This document shows, one piece after another, positions 59,146 through 64,000 of a stretch of 64,000 nucleotides of DNA. The translations under genes and the position numbers were made by a program. The stretch lies in the NCBI RefSeq assembly GCF_947179515.1, contig NC_067487.1, positions 41,838,514 to 41,902,513 of the forward strand, written 5' to 3'. The stretch comes from Apodemus sylvaticus (lineage: Eukaryota > Chordata > Mammalia > Rodentia > Muridae). Position 1 is the first letter of the stretch. Every line of letters begins with the position of its first letter. The notes under the pieces are model-generated. The model did no database searches. It was not told the DNA's origin and saw only the letters and a list, made by a program, of their open reading frames with translations.

Positions 59146-59649
59146 TTTAAAGGGTAGCTGATTCATATTGGTAGAATTACTATATAAATTTTCAAAATAT
59201 GTGGGCCTTCTTTTGCAACATGGGCAGCTAAAAGTCCCCAAAAGCATCTATTTTGAATGCTTAAAATTCTGGTATAACAAATGAATCAACAATGAGTCAA
59301 ATGATGCACTACATATCACAGAAGTATCTGTAATCCTTGTGTTTATCTAAGTATAATAAATTTTCTAGTACTAATGAGCAAAGAATTTCAGTGGAAAACA
59401 CCCAAATAAAAGGTGAAGTTTATTTATAGAAGTAAAAATTCTAAATTGCCAAAATGTATATGACAGTATTATTATTCAATCTTGGCTGTAATCTGATAAA
59501 TACAAGAGAAAATAATCATGTAATCTGCTTAGATTTGCTACAATTATGCATATATTTGCTACAATAATGTATTGTGTATATGTTGTGAATCAGACTTGGA
59601 GATTTTTGAATACAAGGTCAGTGATCGACACTGAGTTACACCCTCAGAC
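59146..59649. other. Unassigned AT-rich sequence
   Basis: No feature recognised. Confidence 0.6.
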
Positions 59650-59929
59650 CTAATATGTTTGTGGATATTGTTTATTGTTTATAATATGTTAATTAAGTTC
59701 CCCGAATTACATGGGAATTCACATGTCTGCATGTAGGACACTGAGGGTCCTCAGTTATTTTTGATTGGTAAATCAAGTTGCTGGAGGCCAATGGCCACGA
59801 GCCAAGAAAGGGAAAAGAGTCAGGCTTGAAAGAAGTGGAAGAGAAAGCACACCAATCATGTAAGAGCTGGGGAAGAGCCCCAGGCCCCCCAACCGCCCGC
59901 CATTGAGCTGATTAAGGCATATTAAATGC

Positions 59930-60025
<96 letters not shown>

Positions 60026-60110
60026 CATTCTAGAACCCACAACAGTGGTAGTTTTTCACTACTGCTGGGGTGGATCAACTACAGCAACACTAACACCTGA
60101 CACCTTTGAA
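59650..60110 (+). mobile_element. Possible LTR (RMER-type) with (TC)n(TG)n expansion
   Basis: TCAGTTATTTTTGATTGGTAAATCAAG and the following GCC-rich part resemble a rodent LTR that carries a TATTAAA-type signal before a CT/GT tract. The (TC)n(TG)n array is at 59933-60023. The family call is tentative. Confidence 0.45.
59933..60023. repeat. (TC)n(TG)n compound microsatellite
   Basis: TC run switching directly to TG near 59985. Confidence 0.97.
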
Positions 60111-60984
60111 AACTGCTAACATTGTTGTTGAGAAAGTGCAAACATTCAATTCATGTACTGTGGGAGACAAATTGTTGCCAGTGTGCTGCAAATTAAAAAG
60201 GGCACATATTACAACATGAAACTCACCTGAGAGACTGATCCACAATGATGAACAGCTTGGAACTCTGGGATAGTTTCAATATTTTGTATGATATTTCAGA
60301 ATTAGAAATATGAAATAGAATACAAGATGGAAAATACACAACATGAAGTATAGTGCTCATATCAAAACAAGTGAATTATATGCTTTCAACAAATGGCAGG
60401 AATATTTGTGGCATGCTTGATTCTGATTTTATTTAAAGAAATACTCTACAAATAGAAAAAATAAGTGTTTGATCCTCTGTGTAAAAAGTAGTCTTACTGT
60501 AAAAATACAGATAATACATAAGATAGCTACAGCTTTGTGAGTTTTAGGTAAAGCAATGGCCGGGTCTGCTACTCTGAAGCCAGTACTAGGAGAAATAGTA
60601 CAGATATGGAAAACCATGGCAGTGAATCTCATTGTGGTAGATTTTTTTCCTGTGTATTAGTGGAGACAAACATTTAAGCTAGCATATTTTTTAAACAAAG
60701 TATTACCATTGTATGCATCTGCAATTGCACCTCATTACTCTTTAAATGAACAAGTCTTTTCTCCTCCTGGTGGCTTCTGGCATCTTCCATATGTGCTGTA
60801 GAAAACACATATATCCCTCTGTAGAGGGACAGAGGGCATAGGTCAAAGAGCATCTCGTGATAGTTGTTTTTCTAATCAAGACAGATTTCCCCTTCTAGTA
60901 ACATTTTTAAAGGGGGGGGGGGGAATCTAACCTAGAAAAAGAAAAGGAAAAAGAAAAAATGAAATGGTGATTTTACTCTCAAAA
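60111..60984. other. Unassigned AT-rich sequence
   Basis: A G-run at about 60913-60923 and an A-rich purine patch (60936-60964) are the only distinctive items. Confidence 0.55.
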
Positions 60985-61297
60985 ATTGTTAGATAGGGTC
61001 CTACTGCTCTCACTTGAATATCTGAAATAGTCACTTTTGTGACCTCCCCCTGCCCACTGTTCTAAAAGTATAGCAGCCAGTAACCTGATCCACCCACCTC
61101 ATTGAAGAACAAGAAGAACCAGTTTCCAGCCTTCAGGGGAGGGGCTTGTTTCTTGGAAGAGAGGGATTAAAGATGGAGACTTGAACCAGAAGCCATGTGT
61201 TTTTGTGTCTCTCCATGTGTTTTCTCTTGCCCCCATTCCTATACCCATCTCTCTTTCCAGGGAACCCGCTGTTAGAATGTATGAGCTGGACTCTACA
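60985..61297 (+). mobile_element. Class II ERV LTR followed by a degenerate primer-binding site
   Basis: It begins near TGTTAGATAGGG and ends CTCTACA at 61297. It has the same architecture as the LTR at 47444-47845: an AGCCTT-AGGGGA-GGGG block, an ATTAAA at about 61168, then pyrimidine-rich U5-like sequence with CCAGGGAACCC. Three bases after the end is TGGTGCCCAACTTTGGG (61300-61316), which looks like a mutated lysine-tRNA primer-binding site. No retroviral gene follows; unrelated sequence and an L1 come next. Confidence 0.55.
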
Positions 61298-61299
61298 TA

Positions 61300-61316
61300 T
61301 GGTGCCCAACTTTGGG
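61300..61316 (+). other. Degenerate retroviral primer-binding site (tRNA-Lys-like)
   Basis: TGGTGCCCAACTTTGGG differs at a few positions from the usual TGGCGCCCAACGTGGGG site that pairs with tRNA-Lys 3'. It sits three bases downstream of the LTR end, as expected. Confidence 0.5.
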
Positions 61317-61504
61317 TCATAGTTTCAGAATATCTAGTTCATGACAGTGCACAGCATTCACTTTGGACCTGAGATGAGGCGGTACCTCATGATGGAAGCA
61401 TGGGGTAGATTAAAAACTGTCTCCTGATGGGGCCAGAAAACAATTAAAAGGCCAGACTCTCAATATTCCTTTTATTAGCACCTTCTCAGTCACATTAATT
61501 TCTT

Positions 61505-62650
61505 TTTTATATATTTATTTTCTATATTATTTGTTTACATTTCAAATGGTTTTCCTTTCCCAGTTCCTCCCTCCCCATAAGTCCCATAAGCCCTCTTCCC
61601 TCTGCCCATTCCCCAATCAACCCCTCCCACTTCTCTGTCCTGGTACTCCCCTACAATGCTGCATCAAGCCTTTCCATGACCAGGGCCCTCTCCTTCCATC
61701 TTCTTGGGAATGATTTGATATTTCAGTTGTGTCTTGGGTATTCAGAACTTCTGGATACCCAAGCTAATATCCACTTATCAGTGACTGCATTCCATGTGTG
61801 TTCTTTTGTGAATGAGTTATCTCACTTAGTATGATATTTTCCCGTTCCAACCATTTGCCTAAGAATTTCATGAATTCATTGCTTTTAATTGCTGAGTAGT
61901 ATTCCATTGTGTAAATATACATTTTCTGTATCCATTCCTTCATTGAGGGACATCTGGGTTCTTTCCAGCTTCTGTCTATTATAAATAAGGCTGCTAGGAA
62001 CATAGTGGAGCATGTGTCCTTGTTGCATGCCAGGGAATCCTCTAGGTATATACCCAGGAGCAGTAAAGCAGGGTCCTCTAGAAATGTCATGCCCAGTTTT
62101 CTGAGGAACTACAAGACTGATTTCCAGAGTGATTGTACCAATTTGCAACCCCACCAGCAGTGGAGGAGTGTTCCTCTTTCTCCACATCCTCGCCAACACC
62201 TGCTGTCTCCTGAGTTTTTAATCTTAGCCATTCTGACTGGTGTGAGGTGAAATCTCAGGGTTGTTTTGATTTGCATTTCCCTAATGACTAATGATGTCAA
62301 ACATTTCTTAAGGTGTTTCTCAGCCATTCAAATTTCTTCAGGTGAAAATTCTTTGTTTAGCTCTGTACCCCATTTTTTAATAGGGTTATTTGGTTCTCTG
62401 GAGTCTAACTTCTTGAGTTCTTTGTATATATTGGGTATTAGCCCTCTGTCAGATGTAGGGTTGGTGAAGATCTTTTCTCAATTTGTTGGTTGCTGTTTTG
62501 TCTGCTTGATAGTGTCCTTTGCCTTACAGAAACTTTGTAATTTTACGAGGTCCCATTTGTCATTTCTTGATCTTAGAGCACAGGCTATTAGTGTTCTGTT
62601 CAGGAAAATTTCCCCGGTGCCCATGTGCTCAATGCTCTTCCCCAGCTTCC
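61505..62650 (-). mobile_element. 5'-truncated L1, ORF2 C-terminal third and 3' UTR
   Basis: Minus-strand L1 runs from a T-rich start at about 61505 through the 3' UTR and the ORF2 C-terminus (frame 61764-62090 ends MQSLISGY). It continues past the cysteine motif (frame 62109-62327 has CWRGCGERGTLLHCWWGC) to about 62650, near the codons for KKLGKTLE. Frameshifts separate the open pieces, so it is not functional. It is close to the intact L1 in sequence. I found no clean target-site duplication at the right edge. Confidence 0.88.
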
Positions 62651-63111
62651 GAGTTGTTCCACCACCTTCACAAAGAACAAGAGTCTTTCATATTACCCTC
62701 AAAGGCATTTTGAGCCACATTTTCAATCCCAGTGATACCATAAACTCAAGACACATGGTGGGTGACCAATGTACATACCTACAAATTAACAAAAGTGATT
62801 CAAAATTTAGAGACAACCTGCCTACACTCATGAAATTGAAAGGATACATATCTATCTATCACAGCACCAGAATATAAATAACTAAAGGATAGTAATTAAA
62901 TAAAATCTATGTAATTTCAATATAAAATGTTCTGGAGCAACTCACCCAGAAACCATGAAAAAAATGCCCTTATATGTAGCATCACTGAAGTTGTGACTGC
63001 TGTGGGTACAGAAAAACTGAAGCCTTTTTTTAATGAAAAGCAACAGTTCCCCCTAAGTTCATCATTAATTTTTAATCTTTTCAATACTGCATTATATTTA
63101 GCTTTAGCTTT

Positions 63112-63112
<1 letters not shown>

Positions 63113-63162
<50 letters not shown>
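63113..63162. repeat. (TG)n microsatellite
   Basis: Uninterrupted TG run at the edge of the B4-type fragment. Confidence 0.97.
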
Positions 63163-63163
<1 letters not shown>

Positions 63164-63240
63164 CATAACTGGAGGTCAGAGGACAACTTGTAGAAATTGG
63201 TTCTCTCCTTCTGGTAGTCAGTCTTTGCAGCTGCCCTCAT
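63113..63240 (-). mobile_element. Truncated B4-type SINE with (TG)n end, minus strand
   Basis: After a pure (TG)n tract, GGAGGTCAGAGGACAACTTG and TTGGTTCTCTCCTTC match the same B4-type body as 43570-43765. The rest of the element is not recognisable. Confidence 0.5.
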
Positions 63241-63795
63241 TTTTTAACCTCTAAGTTTTAATATTTTTGTGGCGCTGGATATTGAACTTCTGCTCTCATG
63301 CATGCTTTTACCCTGGGCTAATCCATCAGTCCTCCAGGTCTGATAGCTTCTTCTTACATCCTAGTTAAAATTTTACGTACCAAATATAGAAATATTATAG
63401 TACAATCTCGTACACCTTTACCTAATTTCCTGTGTTGCTACCAGCTTTCAGAGCTACAGTACAATAACAGCACTGTGATACTGATACAATCAAAACGGAA
63501 TGTGGCTGTCCCCGATTGCTCCATTGCCTATTACAACCTTTACCATTTCCCTCTCCTCAAGGTGACTCCCCAATCTCTGCCATGCCCAGTTAGCTTACCA
63601 GTTTTGTAATTTGTCATATTAAGAATTCTATAACAATGAGACAAAGATGTAACCTTTGGGTATTATTAAAAACTTGGTCTAGATCTAGGTTATATATTTA
63701 GATTAGTACACACATCAATAATCCAGTCCTTGTCCTAATGAAACTACCTGAAGTTTATGGATCACTTAACTATTTACCAGTTTATTTGAATTTCC

Positions 63796-63798
<3 letters not shown>

Positions 63799-63834
<36 letters not shown>
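63799..63834. repeat. (GT)n microsatellite
   Basis: Uninterrupted GT run. Confidence 0.97.
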
Positions 63835-63837
<3 letters not shown>

Positions 63838-64000
63838 ATGGTTGTGAGTGATGAAATTACATCTTCTCCCAAAGCTCCATGTCGAAGCTCAAACCTTCCA
63901 TGTGACTGAACTTGTAGAAGTGATTAAAGTGTAGTTAAAAGGAAAACAATAGGGACCTGTAATAAAAGGATTAGTGTTCATACAAGAAAACACAGAGGGC

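Larger units (their letters stand above)
62651..64000. other. Unassigned sequence to the window end
   Basis: Outside the B4-type fragment (63113-63240) and the GT run (63799-63834) nothing is recognised. Confidence 0.55.

Noticed and set aside
62266..62877. Plus-strand open frame of 203 codons
   Set aside because: The first two thirds is antisense L1 ORF2, running on into flanking DNA; the same shadow frame occurs at 26454-27041.
1..64000. Rat-type ID SINE elements as a species marker
   Set aside because: Searched by eye for the ID head and core and found none. Absence over 64 kb is only weak evidence, so the species is left open.

Overview
This is about 64 kb of mammalian nuclear DNA from a murid rodent (a mouse- or rat-like animal). 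The evidence is the repeat content: B1, B2/B3 and B4-type SINEs, L1 elements with murine-type 3' UTRs, MaLR and class II endogenous-retrovirus LTRs, and many long simple repeats. I could not fix the species. No rat-type ID SINE was seen by eye, and the young L1 has a 5' UTR and an ORF1 repeat region that I cannot assign to a named Mus or Rattus subfamily.

I recognise no host gene, exon, tRNA, rRNA or snRNA. The window reads as an AT-rich intergenic (or large intronic) region. The only long reading frames that look translated belong to one LINE-1 at 25697-31386 on the minus strand. That copy is full length or nearly so and both ORFs are open. ORF1p is 423 aa. ORF2p is 1274 aa and keeps all the endonuclease and reverse-transcriptase catalytic residues I could check. 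It ends in an A-tail and is flanked by a perfect 16-bp target-site duplication at a TTTT/AA nick site. On sequence it is a candidate for a recently active, mobilisation-competent element.

Layout. 1-7.4 kb: unique AT-rich DNA with B2/B3 SINEs and several long microsatellites. 8.0-11.6 kb: decayed L1 DNA in which an old plus-strand L1 was split by a minus-strand L1 flanked by a 130-bp duplication. 11.8-12.7 kb: a young L1 with a 5' inversion (twin priming) and a 17-bp target-site duplication. 13.2-14.2 kb: a decayed murine repeat with an A-rich tail. 14.2-25.7 kb: mainly unique sequence with old B1/B4 SINEs, an LTR and two old L1 3' ends. 25.7-31.4 kb: the intact L1. 31.4-38.3 kb: unique DNA, large CT, GAA and TATAGR arrays and a short L1 3' end. 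38.3-38.95 kb: a head-to-head pair of B1 elements with complementary (TTTC)n and (GAAA)n tails, forming a large inverted repeat. 39-54 kb: mostly unique, with a B3 SINE, a MaLR LTR and a 402-bp class II LTR with 6-bp target-site duplications. 54-64 kb: a B1 SINE, old L1 3' ends, a class II LTR followed by a degenerate primer-binding site, and a 1.1-kb young-type L1 fragment.

Only the two L1 ORFs act together: ORF1p (RNA-binding chaperone) and ORF2p (endonuclease and reverse transcriptase) mobilise their own RNA and, in trans, SINE RNAs such as B1 and B2. Nothing here looks like an undescribed gene system. The most informative items are the coding-intact L1, its 22-residue ORF1 repeats and its roughly 141-bp 5' UTR units, and the structures left by individual retrotransposition events.
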